Source of the DNA: Tritrichomonas musculus
Lineage: Eukaryota; Parabasalia; Tritrichomonadida; Tritrichomonadidae
Direction: 5' to 3'
Length of the DNA: 64,000 nt
NCBI GenBank assembly: GCA_039105265.1
Contig: JAPFFF010000010.1
Location: 1,860,001-1,924,000 of the forward strand
Below are positions 19,970 to 31,565 of this stretch, piece after piece. Numbering within the stretch: position 1 is the stretch's first letter; every line of letters begins with the position of its first letter. The translations under genes and the position numbers were made by a program. The notes below the pieces were generated by a model that was not told the origin of the DNA, did not search any database, and worked only from the letters and a program-made list of their open reading frames with translations.

Positions 19970-22900
19970 CTAATTAAATATTTTGATATTGTTCTCTTTC
20001 TTTGATTCAACTTGCTTTTCTGAAACGATGCTCCTCATCTCAGTAAATTTCATCAAGCAACGACCATAATCTGACTTAACAAAGTTTTCAATACTTTTAA
20101 GAGACTCATGAATGCTTGCTGAATTGTCATCATACTTAAACAGTTCATTTCTATCTTCAAATTCAAATGAAAAACCAATTTTCAAAGAATTCATTTTATC
20201 GATCTCCTCTGAATTCACTTGAAATGCCAAGATTGAACTGTTCGAAATATGATTTGACAGAAAACTTTTATTGAGTGAAATCTTCTTAACATTTCCACTC
20301 ATTTCGAACTGGTAAGCATCAAGTTTAGTGCCATCTGCTAGTCCAATTTCTTTGTTGATTTCAGAGACGAGGCATTCAACATTATCGCCAGCATTAACAG
20401 TCACTGAATTTAAATATTGAAGTGGCACCTGAAGCTGCTTTTCCAGAAGATTATCAGATTCATCTAATTGTTGAAGCCTTAGTAATTTTTCAGAGAAGAA
20501 AAACTTAATGTAAACGATCATTTTATTATTGCCTTCAATCTCTTGATTTTGCTCATCTTCGTTGATGACTTGAATGATCATTTTTGCTTCTCTTTGCTCT
20601 TGGAAGTAGTCACTAACCAATATTTCTACCGAGCTTGCAAATATGTCTTCAGGATAATCGTCTGAATTACAGTACCACAATCTTATTTGGTTAGGATTCA
20701 AATGGACTTTTTTTGATATTTCATCAAACAGATCAAAAGTTGTCATTAATGAATCAAATAAATGAACAAACGACAATTCTGGGTAAAGTATGTTGTTATA
20801 TTGTTTGATTGATAATGGCGGAAAGAAGCCATTTATTCGATTAATTGAATTCTTTTTAAGAATTGAATCAAAAACGAATTGAATTTTAATCAAATCTTTT
20901 TGTTGCCTTAAATGAATTGGAATTGATTCGTCTTTAATTGGCTCAAAGATTGATTCAGCGCTATCTCTATGCACGTAAATTAGGATGTATCCGTTACAAT
21001 TATTTTCTTTTTTACCTAAGAATTCTTCATAAAAAGTGTTTCCGTAATTCTTGTTCACTGCATTTTCAACAGTGTCTTTAGATACATAAGAATCATTAAA
21101 TTTGTACCACTGAGGTGATGTTGATGTTCTTAAAAATGCATAATAATGACCTGAATCACACGTGCCACTATGAACAAGAACTCCGTACAAATCGTAAACA
21201 TTCGATCGTGATCGATCTGGTGAATCTTCGGTTAAAAACTCAGTCAAATCAATTGTTAGAGGGAATTCAAAACGATCATTTATTTTGGCCAATTTATCTT
21301 TTCTATGATCGTACAAGAAACGACAAAGTTGGAGATGAAGAACAGGTGGTAATTTAACAAACTCTGTTTTCATCGTTGCATCTTGTTTACCAAATGATGC
21401 TGCATCATATTGATTATCACCTACAAGATCTTCAGGTTTCACATAGGCTTTGAAGGACTCTACCAAATTAGGAATGCCTTTAACGTCCATTGAAAGATCG
21501 TAAAAATCTTCCTCTTTGATCGATTGGTAGTCAACATCAGTGCACTTGAAAGTCTTTCGATATCGACCACAAAGAAGATTTGGTATCGAATCTTCTAAAT
21601 CAGTTCCTTTCAGCTTCTCTTGGAGGCTGTTGATCAATTGTCGAAGGAACTCTTCAACGTCCTGCTGTTGATATACTTCATCGCCATTCCAACCAAAACT
21701 TTTGGTGAGATCAGTAGTGCTGCACGGATTCTTGCTGAACTGCATCTGGTAGAAAAGACGCTGAAGATTTAATGGAACGGATTCAATTTCATCTTCGCTT
21801 CCTGTGATGGGCATCGCATAGACAATCTTGCGAAACGCTGGAAGATGGAACAACGATTGAAGCAACGAATTCAGGTAGCATGTTGTACCTTGATTTTTTA
21901 GACCAACATAGCCAGAACAACTGTTATTGAGGCTATTTTTGATGTTGTTGTCATCTTCTGAATCTGAATCTGATTCTTTATTTGACTTGGATTTCCCTTT
22001 CTTAAGCAATTTTTTAGGCTTTCTTTTAAACTTCCTTAGTTTCTTTTGACTTACCTTCTTTTTTGGTTTCTTTTTCAGATTTTTTTTCTTGCCATCGTCT
22101 GATTTTTCTTCTTCTTTGCCACTATCAGATTCATATTTTTTACCTTTCTTTTCTTTATCTTCTTCTTTATCACTATCTGATCCATCTTTATTATCTTTAT
22201 CTTCTTCTTTATCACTATCTGATTCATTTTTATTATCTTTACCTTCTTCTTTATTATTATCTGATTCATTTTTATTATCTTTACCTTCTTCTTTATTATT
22301 ATCTGATTCATTTTTGTTTTCTTTATTAGATTTTTCTTTATCTTCTTTGTCACTTCCTGCTTTATCTTTGTCTTCTTCTTTACTTGCTTTTGAATCTACC
22401 GCTATTTGGTTAGGATCAAATGACAAAGAGCCTTGCGATACTGTGTAATAAAAGCGAATGCAAACTTTTAGATTCTTTTTATTTGAATCAGTTTTGTAAA
22501 AGAATCCGTTATTTATATTTGACTTTCTAACAGAAAACTTGGAGAGATTCTTTTCACATGTAGATGCGTCATTGAGTTCATAAGAAATTGTTTTCTGAGG
22601 GTCTTTATTTTTAACTGTTATGAGCATGTGAAGGACCGAATTGTCGTTTGTTTTGATACTCAATTTTGGCTTTATATTCAATCTGTTCAGGGATTGAATA
22701 ACGTCATATCTCAAACACAACAAAACATTCAGACTTCCAATGACAATCGGATGCAGCATCACAGAATTTCCATTTTTAACGAACAATGAAATTGGAACAA
22801 AAAATTCAAAACCATAAAAACCGCTTTCATTTTCTGCTTCAAAAATAGGATAAACATAATTATCAATCCATTGACGATCAAAATCGGAACCATTGATTTG

Positions 22901-24187
22901 GAACTTTATGTTCAGACTGTCATTAATCATCCATCCTTTTTCATTGTCTTCCAAATCTTCGTCTGAAAAAGGCAAATCAAACGATATTTCTTCATCAGAA
23001 GAAGCTGAATAATGAACGTCCAATTTCTGAACATCAGAAAGGCATGGATCAGAATTAAAGAAGATTAATATTATATCTATTTTACCATCTTTAGATAACG
23101 AATCATTTATCTTCAGAAAAAGTTTCTCCTGTACCAAATCGAGAACAAATTGAATGACAACTTCACCAGCATGATAAAATTCAGAACATATCGGCTCATC
23201 AAAATCCGAATCGTTTGGATACTTCAAGTCAATGTTGAAGAAGCCGTATCCATTCATTTGTGCACGTAACGGTTGTTCACTTTTTAAATACTTTACATTT
23301 TTTATTTGAAATTTTTGAATACTTTCAATTATGCGACTTTTTATATCGTTATCGTTGTTCTCTTGTTTTTTAAATGTAATAGTAAAATGGACACCCTTTT
23401 CAATATCTTTTGTGTGATCGTCGTAAAGAATCCAGCCTTTGCTCGCCTTTGAAAATTCTTCTTTTTTAATATCGAAAATAAAAGGTTCAATTTCAGTTTT
23501 TTCTGGATCAAACTTGACTTTTTTACTTTTGGTGATGCTATTAAAGCTGTTTTTATGGTTGTGTAATTTGATCTCTATTTCACCTTCAAATGATATCTCT
23601 GGATCAATTAAACATATTGAAAGAGAATAGCTGTCATCTTCTGTATTTTCTAATAATAATGCAAAAATTAATGGCTTTTTGTTAATTATAAGCTGGAGAG
23701 GATCTTGTGTGGCATGAAAATCACAGATAATAGTATCAATAAACCAATCTGTCGAATATTCAAGAGCATTTTGACCTTGCTGAGAAGGAATTGAATTTAA
23801 TGTTTCTGGCTTGAAAAATACATCTATTTGTAATGCCCCATTTTGCAAATATCCGCTTTCTGATGTAATATCTTTACTTTGAATGTTGATTGGAATTTGG
23901 ATTTCGCTTTTTTCAACTGTAATAATTTCATTGTCATTAACTCTAATGGACTTTTTGCTGTCTTTATTACAAATTAATAAAGAATAAGTTAAACAAACAT
24001 CAGCTGGAATTGATACAATTCCCAATGATATTGCTATTCGGCTATCACTGCTTGAATTGTTATTATGAAGTGCAAGTTTAATTTGGAAATTATCTCCTTT
24101 AAACACAGGTGAATCATATTCAGACATATGGGCTTGAAAACTAGTAATAGTCCATTCAGCTTTGAAATTGTACCCATTAAATTCCAT
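19970..24187 (-). CDS. Ubiquitin carboxyl-terminal hydrolase, USP (C19) family
   Basis: 1,405 residues from the first ATG; the frame is open 16 codons further but without ATG. The N-terminal half (about 1-590) has several MATH-like beta-rich segments, recalling USP7. A very acidic Lys/Glu/Asp/Ser region with repeats such as ESDNNKEEGKDNK follows (about 590-740). The catalytic domain has the Cys box GLKNQGTTCYLNSLLQSL (Cys near 770) and the His box HSGTCDSGHYYAFLR (His near 1010), with YKFNDSYVSK supplying the Asn/Asp. About 330 C-terminal residues may form ubiquitin-like folds, again as in USP7. It should be an active cysteine deubiquitinase. The acidic linker is low-complexity and may vary in length between strains. 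The USP7 comparison is by architecture only. Confidence 0.9.
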   Translation of the reverse strand: MEFNGYNFKAEWTITSFQAHMSEYDSPVFKGDNFQIKLALHNNNSSSDSRIAISLGIVSIPADVCLTYSLLICNKDSKKSIRVNDNEIITVEKSEIQIPINIQSKDITSESGYLQNGALQIDVFFKPETLNSIPSQQGQNALEYSTDWFIDTIICDFHATQDPLQLIINKKPLIFALLLENTEDDSYSLSICLIDPEISFEGEIEIKLHNHKNSFNSITKSKKVKFDPEKTEIEPFIFDIKKEEFSKASKGWILYDDHTKDIEKGVHFTITFKKQENNDNDIKSRIIESIQKFQIKNVKYLKSEQPLRAQMNGYGFFNIDLKYPNDSDFDEPICSEFYHAGEVVIQFVLDLVQEKLFLKINDSLSKDGKIDIILIFFNSDPCLSDVQKLDVHYSASSDEEISFDLPFSDEDLEDNEKGWMINDSLNIKFQINGSDFDRQWIDNYVYPIFEAENESGFYGFEFFVPISLFVKNGNSVMLHPIVIGSLNVLLCLRYDVIQSLNRLNIKPKLSIKTNDNSVLHMLITVKNKDPQKTISYELNDASTCEKNLSKFSVRKSNINNGFFYKTDSNKKNLKVCIRFYYTVSQGSLSFDPNQIAVDSKASKEEDKDKAGSDKEDKEKSNKENKNESDNNKEEGKDNKNESDNNKEEGKDNKNESDSDKEEDKDNKDGSDSDKEEDKEKKGKKYESDSGKEEEKSDDGKKKNLKKKPKKKVSQKKLRKFKRKPKKLLKKGKSKSNKESDSDSEDDNNIKNSLNNSCSGYVGLKNQGTTCYLNSLLQSLFHLPAFRKIVYAMPITGSEDEIESVPLNLQRLFYQMQFSKNPCSTTDLTKSFGWNGDEVYQQQDVEEFLRQLINSLQEKLKGTDLEDSIPNLLCGRYRKTFKCTDVDYQSIKEEDFYDLSMDVKGIPNLVESFKAYVKPEDLVGDNQYDAASFGKQDATMKTEFVKLPPVLHLQLCRFLYDHRKDKLAKINDRFEFPLTIDLTEFLTEDSPDRSRSNVYDLYGVLVHSGTCDSGHYYAFLRTSTSPQWYKFNDSYVSKDTVENAVNKNYGNTFYEEFLGKKENNCNGYILIYVHRDSAESIFEPIKDESIPIHLRQQKDLIKIQFVFDSILKKNSINRINGFFPPLSIKQYNNILYPELSFVHLFDSLMTTFDLFDEISKKVHLNPNQIRLWYCNSDDYPEDIFASSVEILVSDYFQEQREAKMIIQVINEDEQNQEIEGNNKMIVYIKFFFSEKLLRLQQLDESDNLLEKQLQVPLQYLNSVTVNAGDNVECLVSEINKEIGLADGTKLDAYQFEMSGNVKKISLNKSFLSNHISNSSILAFQVNSEEIDKMNSLKIGFSFEFEDRNELFKYDDNSASIHESLKSIENFVKSDYGRCLMKFTEMRSIVSEKQVESKKENNIKIFN

Positions 24188-24769
24188 ATCTCGCTCTTTA
24201 TTTGTATTTGCCAAGAATAAAACCAAATTAAACAAAGATTTTATGTTATTTTGTCTTTTTTTTACATCTAACTTTTTCTGTTGACAAGATTTTAGAAAAA
24301 AATTCCTTTATTTTAAAATATAATGAATAGTATTATTATATTATCCAATCTTTATATTCTTCAAATAGGTTTTATGATATTTAACAGTCCAAATATAAAT
24401 AATTTGCTTCATATGCTTTCATAATAAATGACAAATTTTTTTTTAATCAATCTCTATGGTAGTTTCTTTTCAAGATCATCTTTAATATTATTTATAGTAG
24501 TACCGATGTACAAAATCTTTTTTTCTATGATATTTTATTTCTAATTACATCTATCTGATATAGTCCTCCATGACAACATAGTTTTTTTTGATCAACATCA
24601 GCAAGAGTTAATAAAAAACAATTTTTTATCTTTAGTATTTAAATAAAAATATTGTTTTAAACATAAATAATTGATTTACATCAAAACTTTTGAGTTTAGA
24701 AAAAAAGTTACGTTAAAAAGTTACGTTAATAAAAATGTGATATAAAAAAATAATAAATATTATCAATCA
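24188..24769. other. Intergenic between USP and BTB/discoidin genes
   Basis: No gene or repeat recognised in about 580 bp of AT-rich sequence. It should contain the USP promoter and the 3' end of the neighbour. Confidence 0.5.
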
Positions 24770-26065
24770 TTAAAAAAGTTTTCCATAAAAATCGATACAA
24801 TTGATATCCAAGCAATTTGTATTACTCCAATTTTCAGAAGTCAATCTCATTCTAATAAATTTAAAAGGTTTTTGATTAGATTCCTTAATTAGAAATGTGT
24901 GAATTTTATTTTCCCCATTCAAAAACCCGCAATTACTTTGAACATCAACTTCTTCCCAGTCGTTGTTGTCATTTGATCCTTCAATAACCCAAGATTTTGG
25001 ATGTTCATCATTTTCCTCACCGAAGAAAGAGCGAATTGTGTAAGCTGTCACTTTTATCTGACGATCTTTGAAATCAAAACGAAGCCAAGAGTTTTTCATA
25101 TCTTTTGAACAAAATTCTTTATTAGCATCATCATAATCGATCACGTTAAGAGCAGAATATTCGACATCATTCAAGTACATTGAAGAGGAAGATATGTTAA
25201 CTTTAGCAAAAACATACTCGTTAAATCTTTTTCTGAGCAGATTCAGAATTCCATTCAATTCATCTTTTCCTTCAAATTTTACTTCAATTGCTTCAGATTC
25301 GTTTGAAGTGTTCTTCTTCACTTTTCTCTTGCTCCTTTTCTGAGTCGGAATGACTTCCTGGGAAAGTCGAATTGAGATCTTGTTCCACGTGTCTCGAGTC
25401 ATTTTTTCGGCGTTGAAAACAACAAGAAATTCTTTAATCGCGTCACTTGTAACATTTGAAAAGTTTACATGCTCGTACATATTCGGGTAACTGGAATCTT
25501 TTCGATTCAAATCATTCAGAAATGTGAGAAGTTGATCTTCACTTTCAATTTGAAGTTTGCTGTTTTGTAATATGATATCAAGTGTCGTTTTGCTTATCTC
25601 TTTCAATTCTTCATTCTTGGAATTGTAAAGTTCGTAAAAATGGGAAGAAACAAAATCGACCTCGTTCTGGTATTTTCGCGAGAAAAAATTTGGAGATTTT
25701 TCATGAATTTTTAGGAGATCAAAAACATTATCGTTGGTTAGTATAATTCTTTCTTCTTCTTGGATTTCAATTGTATTAGCACCAAGTTTTTCAATAACTT
25801 CTGAAATAAATGGAAGTTCGGATTCAGGAATATTATTTACTTTGAAATTAATAAGTTTGAGAAATTGAGAAAAATCTCCTTTTTCGTTGGTATCAATTGT
25901 AATTTCATCAAACGTGGGATCAAATTGATGCAACATACATATTTTTTGTGATAATAAATCAGAAACAATTCTAGTAGTTTTAAATTTTGCACCATTAACA
26001 ATAAATGTAAAATCATCATAAGACTGAAAAGGAATTCCTGCAATACTTGAGGTTTTTAATCGCAT
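24770..26065 (-). CDS. BTB-like / F5/8 type C (discoidin) domain protein
   Basis: 431 residues from ATG. The N-terminal segment (about 15-105) looks like a BTB fold: DDFTFIVNGAKFKTTRIV, then a typical SPxI-like region and helices. The middle (about 110-260) is BACK-like and helical, with a basic KKRSKRKVKKN-type patch. The C-terminus (about 270-431) is a discoidin-type beta-sandwich, with SWLRFDFKDRQIKVTAYTIR, SWVIEGSNDNNDW and FKFIRMRLTSENWSN as the best motifs. BTB domains dimerise or recruit cullin-3 and discoidin domains bind sugars or lipids, but in trichomonads this combination occurs in large intracellular families of unknown role. A decayed paralogue tail lies at 15.9 kb. Confidence 0.75.
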   Translation of the reverse strand: MRLKTSSIAGIPFQSYDDFTFIVNGAKFKTTRIVSDLLSQKICMLHQFDPTFDEITIDTNEKGDFSQFLKLINFKVNNIPESELPFISEVIEKLGANTIEIQEEERIILTNDNVFDLLKIHEKSPNFFSRKYQNEVDFVSSHFYELYNSKNEELKEISKTTLDIILQNSKLQIESEDQLLTFLNDLNRKDSSYPNMYEHVNFSNVTSDAIKEFLVVFNAEKMTRDTWNKISIRLSQEVIPTQKRSKRKVKKNTSNESEAIEVKFEGKDELNGILNLLRKRFNEYVFAKVNISSSSMYLNDVEYSALNVIDYDDANKEFCSKDMKNSWLRFDFKDRQIKVTAYTIRSFFGEENDEHPKSWVIEGSNDNNDWEEVDVQSNCGFLNGENKIHTFLIKESNQKPFKFIRMRLTSENWSNTNCLDINCIDFYGKLF

Positions 26066-26155
26066 TTTATTTAATATTTTTAGATATATAATATTTTTTA
26101 GTAAACTGACATTATATTAAGTATATGGATAAACACTTTTTTTTTAAATACAATG

Positions 26156-26227
26156 GCGTTGCTAGTGTAGTGGTTATCATGTGAGCCTTCCAAGCTTGAG
26201 ATCCGGGTTCGATTCCCGGGCAACGCA
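26156..26227 (+). tRNA. tRNA-Gly (anticodon TCC)
   Basis: A full 72-nt cloverleaf without intron. The acceptor GCGTTGC pairs with GCAACGC and the discriminator is A. The D arm contains TAGTGGTTA. The anticodon stem TGAGC/GCTTG encloses loop CTTCCAA, giving anticodon TCC. The T arm CCGGG-TTCGATT-CCCGG is perfect and serves as the B box. A T run follows within about 10 nt and can terminate RNA polymerase III. Confidence 0.95.
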
Positions 26228-27518
26228 AACTTTTTTTTTATTTCATAAATGTGAAATATTTGAATCTGCTTAAATAAAATGAGATATTTTCACATAAAGG
26301 TTATTTGTTTTGAGTATTTTTTAAGTTTAATAGGAATGATGAATTCAAAATCGAATGATCAAAATGGAAACCTTGTTAATAATTAAACTTTTAACTTATA
26401 TTAAAAACCAATATGGTGACCCATATACAAAGTAAATATATTTTTGGTTTTATTTGAGTTTTTTTCTGGTGCTGATAAAAAGATATTTTCCAATTCACTT
26501 TTATTCAGAATCTCTGCTATTGAATTCCTTAAAATATCAAAAATATGCTATTATCATATATTTGTAAGAGCAAATGCTTCATTTTCTAAAAAAAAAATAA
26601 AATTTATAAAAATTATTACATTTTTGATTTTACTAACCTTTTTTTTTAAATGAATAATCGATATATTTTTTTATTTGATTTTTTCTTCTGAATTAAAAGT
26701 GTATTATAATAGAAAACATAAATATTTGTATTTATTGATTTAAATAAAAATCTATCAAAAATTGAAAACATTTGATTCCTTTTTTTATTTAAATTTTTGT
26801 GTTGACCTTCTGAATTTGTGTGGGGAAACTTAAAGATAAATTTCACAATATTATTTAAAATTAAAACCAAATTTTTAATTTTTTTTTTTTTAAAAGGGAT
26901 AATCGATTCGATTAGATGAAACTTTTTCAGAATAACGAAAATTTTAATTTCATTTTGATAAAAACCATTTTTAACCTATCAATTTTTTGAATAAAAATAA
27001 TTCTAAAGATGAAACATAATATAATATTGCAACTTTTTATTGAAATTTAATAAAAAATTACAAATTTAATGCCATTTATTATTTGATGTTTCATTGAAAA
27101 CACAATTTTGTGCTAAAGTATTGTGAAAAAGTGAGGTTTATGTTCGGTTCAAAAAACTTTTAAATTCAATTTGAATGAAACCCATGTTTTTTTTCTTTCT
27201 AAATTGAGAAAAAAAGTATATGAACCTCCCTTGACATTCGACTATCATTTCACGTTTTTATTAAAAGTATTCAAAAAGAGAATAAAAAATTTAACAAATT
27301 CAACTTTATAATTTATTGAATATTATGAAAATATTTTTACGAAAAAGTTTAACCTACACTTTTAGCGGAAAAATATTTTTCATTCTTTATATATGTTTTA
27401 TTCATTTATTTGGAACGATCATAACTTACATTAACTTTTATGAAAATAAAATATTTCTTTCAAATACAATAACTTCAGAATTATTCTCATTGAAATTATT
27501 GAATTATTTTCAAAAAAG
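26228..27518. other. Intergenic between tRNA-Gly and Myb gene
   Basis: A T-rich pol III terminator follows the tRNA at 26231-26239. The remaining 1.25 kb is AT-rich with only short frames that look like chance. The last 200 bp are the Myb upstream region. Confidence 0.5.
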
Positions 27519-28367
27519 ATGAAGAGTAAAATGATCCCTAAATCCATTGTTTTGCCTTTACTAGAACAACCTGATAATGCTGACAATACTATCTCAAATA
27601 ATGCTTTTCTTGGAGTACCAGAAAGTAAGTTAGAAGATATTTCAAATAATGATATTTCAAAAAATTGCAGTTCAAGCCCTTCTTCACCCGACAAAAAACA
27701 TCCCCAAAGGAGAAAATTTAGTCTTGAGGAGGATATTCAATTAAGCAAAATAATTTCTATTCATGGCCCTAGAAAATGGGATAAAATAGCCTTGTTTTTA
27801 CCAGGAAGAACAGGAAGACAATGCAGAGATCGTTTTCAAAATTACCTGAAGCCATCTCTTTCAAATGGTCCATGGACACGAGAAGAAGATAAATTACTTG
27901 AACAGAAAGTATCTGAAATAGGAAACCATTGGAATAAAATTGCCATGTATTTCAAAGGAAGAAGCTCCAACAATGTTAAAAATAGATATTATACATATGT
28001 TATTAAGCAAATGCATTCTAAATATTTAAACAATATTAAAGACAATAATAACATGATAGATTACCAGATAGAATCTGGAAATAATTACAACTATTGTATC
28101 AATGAATGCAACAGCACAAAATATAATAATTATAACTTGGAAAATAATGTCCAAAAAGATCATATTCAAAAATCAAACAATTTTAATTTGCTATTAAATA
28201 GAAAAGATGGCTCAGAGAATCCATTAGGGAAAAATAACCAAACATATTCACAATCTAATGAGAAAAGAAACATTCCAAATTTAGAAAAAACGGTTTTTCC
28301 TCCTATATATCCTCCAAATGACATATTTTCTTCTTCCTTAAATAAGGGATTGTTCAATTTTTTATAG
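27519..28367 (+). CDS. R2R3 Myb-like transcription factor
   Basis: 282 residues from ATG. Two Myb repeats occupy about 63-165: the first has KFSLEEDIQLSKIISIHG, KWDKIALFLPGRTGRQCRDR, the second GPWTREEDKLLEQKVSEIG, HWNKIAMYFKGRSSNNVKNR. The spaced Trp (or aromatic) residues and recognition helices GRTGRQCRDR and GRSSNNVKNR fit DNA-binding Myb repeats, as in the Myb proteins of Trichomonas that bind promoter elements. The first Trp of repeat 1 is replaced by Phe. The C-terminal 110 residues are Asn-rich and low in structure. It should be a nuclear sequence-specific regulator; its targets are unknown. Confidence 0.9.
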   Translation: MKSKMIPKSIVLPLLEQPDNADNTISNNAFLGVPESKLEDISNNDISKNCSSSPSSPDKKHPQRRKFSLEEDIQLSKIISIHGPRKWDKIALFLPGRTGRQCRDRFQNYLKPSLSNGPWTREEDKLLEQKVSEIGNHWNKIAMYFKGRSSNNVKNRYYTYVIKQMHSKYLNNIKDNNNMIDYQIESGNNYNYCINECNSTKYNNYNLENNVQKDHIQKSNNFNLLLNRKDGSENPLGKNNQTYSQSNEKRNIPNLEKTVFPPIYPPNDIFSSSLNKGLFNFL

Positions 28368-28974
28368 CAAAAAATTAAATCTGAAAAAGTTTATTGATAA
28401 AAAAATTTTCAGCAGAATGAACAGTTTTACCACTTTAATAATTCATTCTCTCTTATGGAAATTTATTTTGAAAGAATAATAGAATCATTCCAAGAATATA
28501 ATGGAAAAATGTAGCAAATATTTATTACCAATATATTTAAGAATATATTTCATTTTTAATGAAATGCATTTGATTTCTGTATTTGATAAAATTTATATTT
28601 GATATAAATTAAAAAAATTATGGTTTTTTTATGATAGGATACCGTCATCCCAACCAATATTATATTTCATTGCTGGCGTTGATATTCCGAATACTACACT
28701 TTTAATAATTATTTTTTTATAGTTTTTTAAAATAAGAGGTCTTAACAGAGCAATTTAATATTATTGTATTTATATGAACTTATCTCAAAGGTTTATTTCG
28801 ACCAGATATTAAATTTTTATAAAAATAATCCTATTTATTGCTATAATATAAAACAAACAAACCAATATTAAACATTTTTGAAAACGAATGACAAAAGAAA
28901 TATTTACAAATCTTAAATCTTGAGGTTAGCTTTAAAATAATTGATCGAAAAACATTATTGAATTGAAGTAAAAA
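28368..28974. other. Intergenic, no gene seen
   Basis: AT-rich sequence downstream of the Myb gene with no supported feature until the CCTAGG-ended element. Confidence 0.5.
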
Positions 28975-29502
28975 CCTAGGCTTTTGTATCCAGTGAACTG
29001 AGTGTCCATTTTCGACTTTTTGTAAAAAGCTGTCACTTTTTGTGGACATAAAACTGCTTTTTTATTTAGTATTTTATTCAAAGATTTGTGTTGAAGTATC
29101 CAAAAAATTTTTTATTGGATACTTTATTTTTACTTTAATAAACTCATTAATATCAGAAAAAAAGCAATAATAAATGTCTTAAACACATACTATTCTGAAT
29201 TTTTAAAAAACCTCTCAAATATGAATTATAAACTTTTCAAATTCACTAAGAATGATTTTGACCAAGAAGATCAACATTTGAAATAAAAAAAAAATTCAAT
29301 GTAAATTTGGAGCGATATAATTGGTCAAACGAAATATACATTCAAAATAATCAATGAAAATTGAAAGGTGTATCCAAGATTGAATTAAAGTGTCCATTTT
29401 GGCGATTTTGGATCCTCAAATTCTCTCAAAAAATAACGAACAAAAATGAGTATCCATTGGATACTTTTTGAATACAAACTCGTTTGGACACAAAAGCCTA
29501 GG
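28975..29502. mobile_element. MITE with CCTAGGCTTTTGT ends, 528 bp
   Basis: CCTAGGCTTTTGT at the left is exactly inverted as ACAAAAGCCTAGG at the right. A TAAAAA direct repeat lies outside both ends (28969-28974 and 29503-29508), a plausible target duplication. The interior repeats GTATCCA and GTGTCCATTTT motifs near both ends in direct and inverted form. There is no coding capacity. Superfamily not assigned. Confidence 0.65.
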
Positions 29503-29508
29503 TAAAAA

Positions 29509-31565
29509 CTTTCTGAAAAAAATTCAATTAAATTGATTTTTTTTATTCAAAAAATAGAATTATGAAATTGTACAAGTCCATTAAAAAAGAAGAAATTCAA
29601 AAATATGCCAATAAATTTCATAAATCAATACTAATATGGTTATTATAATGTTATTTTTTGAATAAAAAATTCAATTTTTTTTAACTTTTTCAAAATGTTA
29701 TATACAATATCAACCATATTTTCTTTTTCTTTATTTTATAAATTTATATATTTAGAAACTTAATTTATCCAAATGCTATAAAAAATATTGATTATATTCA
29801 AATTTCATTGAAATATTTCTTTATATTGAATTGAAAGCATTTTTTAAAAATATCTTCGCTAAAATATTAGAATTAATTATTATAATTTATTTTTAAACAT
29901 TAATTAAAATTTATATGAATATAAATACATTATTTTCGATAATATTTATATATTTAAATAAGATATTTCTATTTTGTTTTTTAAATTCAACACCATTTGA
30001 ATTTTGAATAATCATTCAAATATAAAATTAGATATATCTTTATTTTTCAAGGAAAAACAACAAAATTTATATAAAATATATGTTTAAAATAAATTAAAGC
30101 ATAATAAAAAACAAAAAATTTCTAATTTTGAGTTTTTATGATCATAAGGAAAGTTAGGGAAAATCGACATCAGCGCCTAAACAAAGATATTTAGAATCTG
30201 CCTTTGTGAAACGAGTGTATTAATCTCATCAATTTCTTCTAGAATTGTTACATTGTAGGATTTATTTATTTAATTGTTTTGCTTACCTCTTTTAGCATTG
30301 TATCATTTCTTTCTGTGCCAGTTCATACATAAAACTGATATCTATTGCATATTTATTACCAATGTTCAATGATTGGAAAAATGTTTTCATGAACTGATTT
30401 CGAATGATAAAAGTCTTCATTTATGCTACATAATAGTTGCTCATTGTTATAACGATTTAGTTTCATGTTCATTCAAGAATTGGTGCTGAAAAATATGGAA
30501 TATCCTTTTTTTTTAGAAAAGCTCTTGATTTTCACACCACCAAAAATATTAAATGATCGAAAAAACACAGCCAAACAAAAAATTAACAATCTTAATGCAA
30601 TATTATTTCCTATATTTTGTGTCTTATATGACAAAACAAAATATTGGTTAAGAAATCGATTGTGAAATCATTATAAAAGCACGAATAAAGTTGCATTGAG
30701 TAGTAATGAATTAATTATAATTAAAATATATTAATATACATCATGTAATGAAGTTTATTATTATGTTTTTTTTTTTTTTTTTTTTATGAATTTGCATTTT
30801 TCAACATCAGTAATAATTAACATATTTTGAGATATTTTGGAATTAACTATTTATATGAATATAATATAAAATACAAAAAATATATATAAAGTATAATGAT
30901 CTAAAAATGTTTATTCATGAAGAAATAAGCGAAAATAAATATGAAAACGATTGTTTTTAATTCAATTTATTAAATTTAATTTTTTAAAAAGTTAAGTGTT
31001 CTCCTTTCCAAATCGACGTTCTCGTCCCAAACCGACTCTACTATATTGTTTTTAAATTTTTATAAAGAATTGGAATCAAGAGACCAAAATCGAATAATAT
31101 ATCATTTCATACTTCTATTTGAATAAAAATACAGATCTTTTATTTATACTTTTTTTAATTACAATAACTATTTTATGTTTTCTTCTTCTACAACAAGAAG
31201 AGCAGAGAAAAGTCTGATCTTAATTGGTTTTCAATTTTTTGTAAGGTTTATCAAGATACAATTAGAAAATAAACCATTGAAAAATATTTTTTTCTAATTC
31301 AAAATGAGATAAACAACGCTTTTCTATTCTTCGATATCAACTTGATCATTACATCAAAACTTTGAGCTGACATTTTGGGATACCTCCGATCCTTTGACCA
31401 ATATGAAATAATCAATTCTTTCTCAAACTTGACGGATAAGATTTAGGATTTAGAATAATTATTGCTATCTTCAGAATCCCAACTGTCAATCGCGGTGATT
31501 ATTAGAGGAATTATTTGTGACATGTGAAATGAAATAAAATGTAGATTTCTAAAATTTCCATTCAA
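29509..31565. other. Intergenic, about 2 kb without a supported gene
   Basis: AT-rich sequence with a T run near 30765-30784. A slightly less AT-rich stretch near 30.15-30.66 kb holds a 66-codon frame that lacks any recognisable motif and was not called. The last 400 bp precede the DUF3447 gene. Confidence 0.5.

Noticed and set aside
22063-22448. + strand and shifted frames opposite the acidic region of the USP gene
   Set aside because: Shadows of a low-complexity coding region; the composition is pure Leu/Ser/Tyr repeats.
30465-30665. 66-codon + strand frame in the 2-kb intergenic region
   Set aside because: Starts at ATG but has no recognisable motif, neighbours or conserved box. Chance frames of this size are expected.
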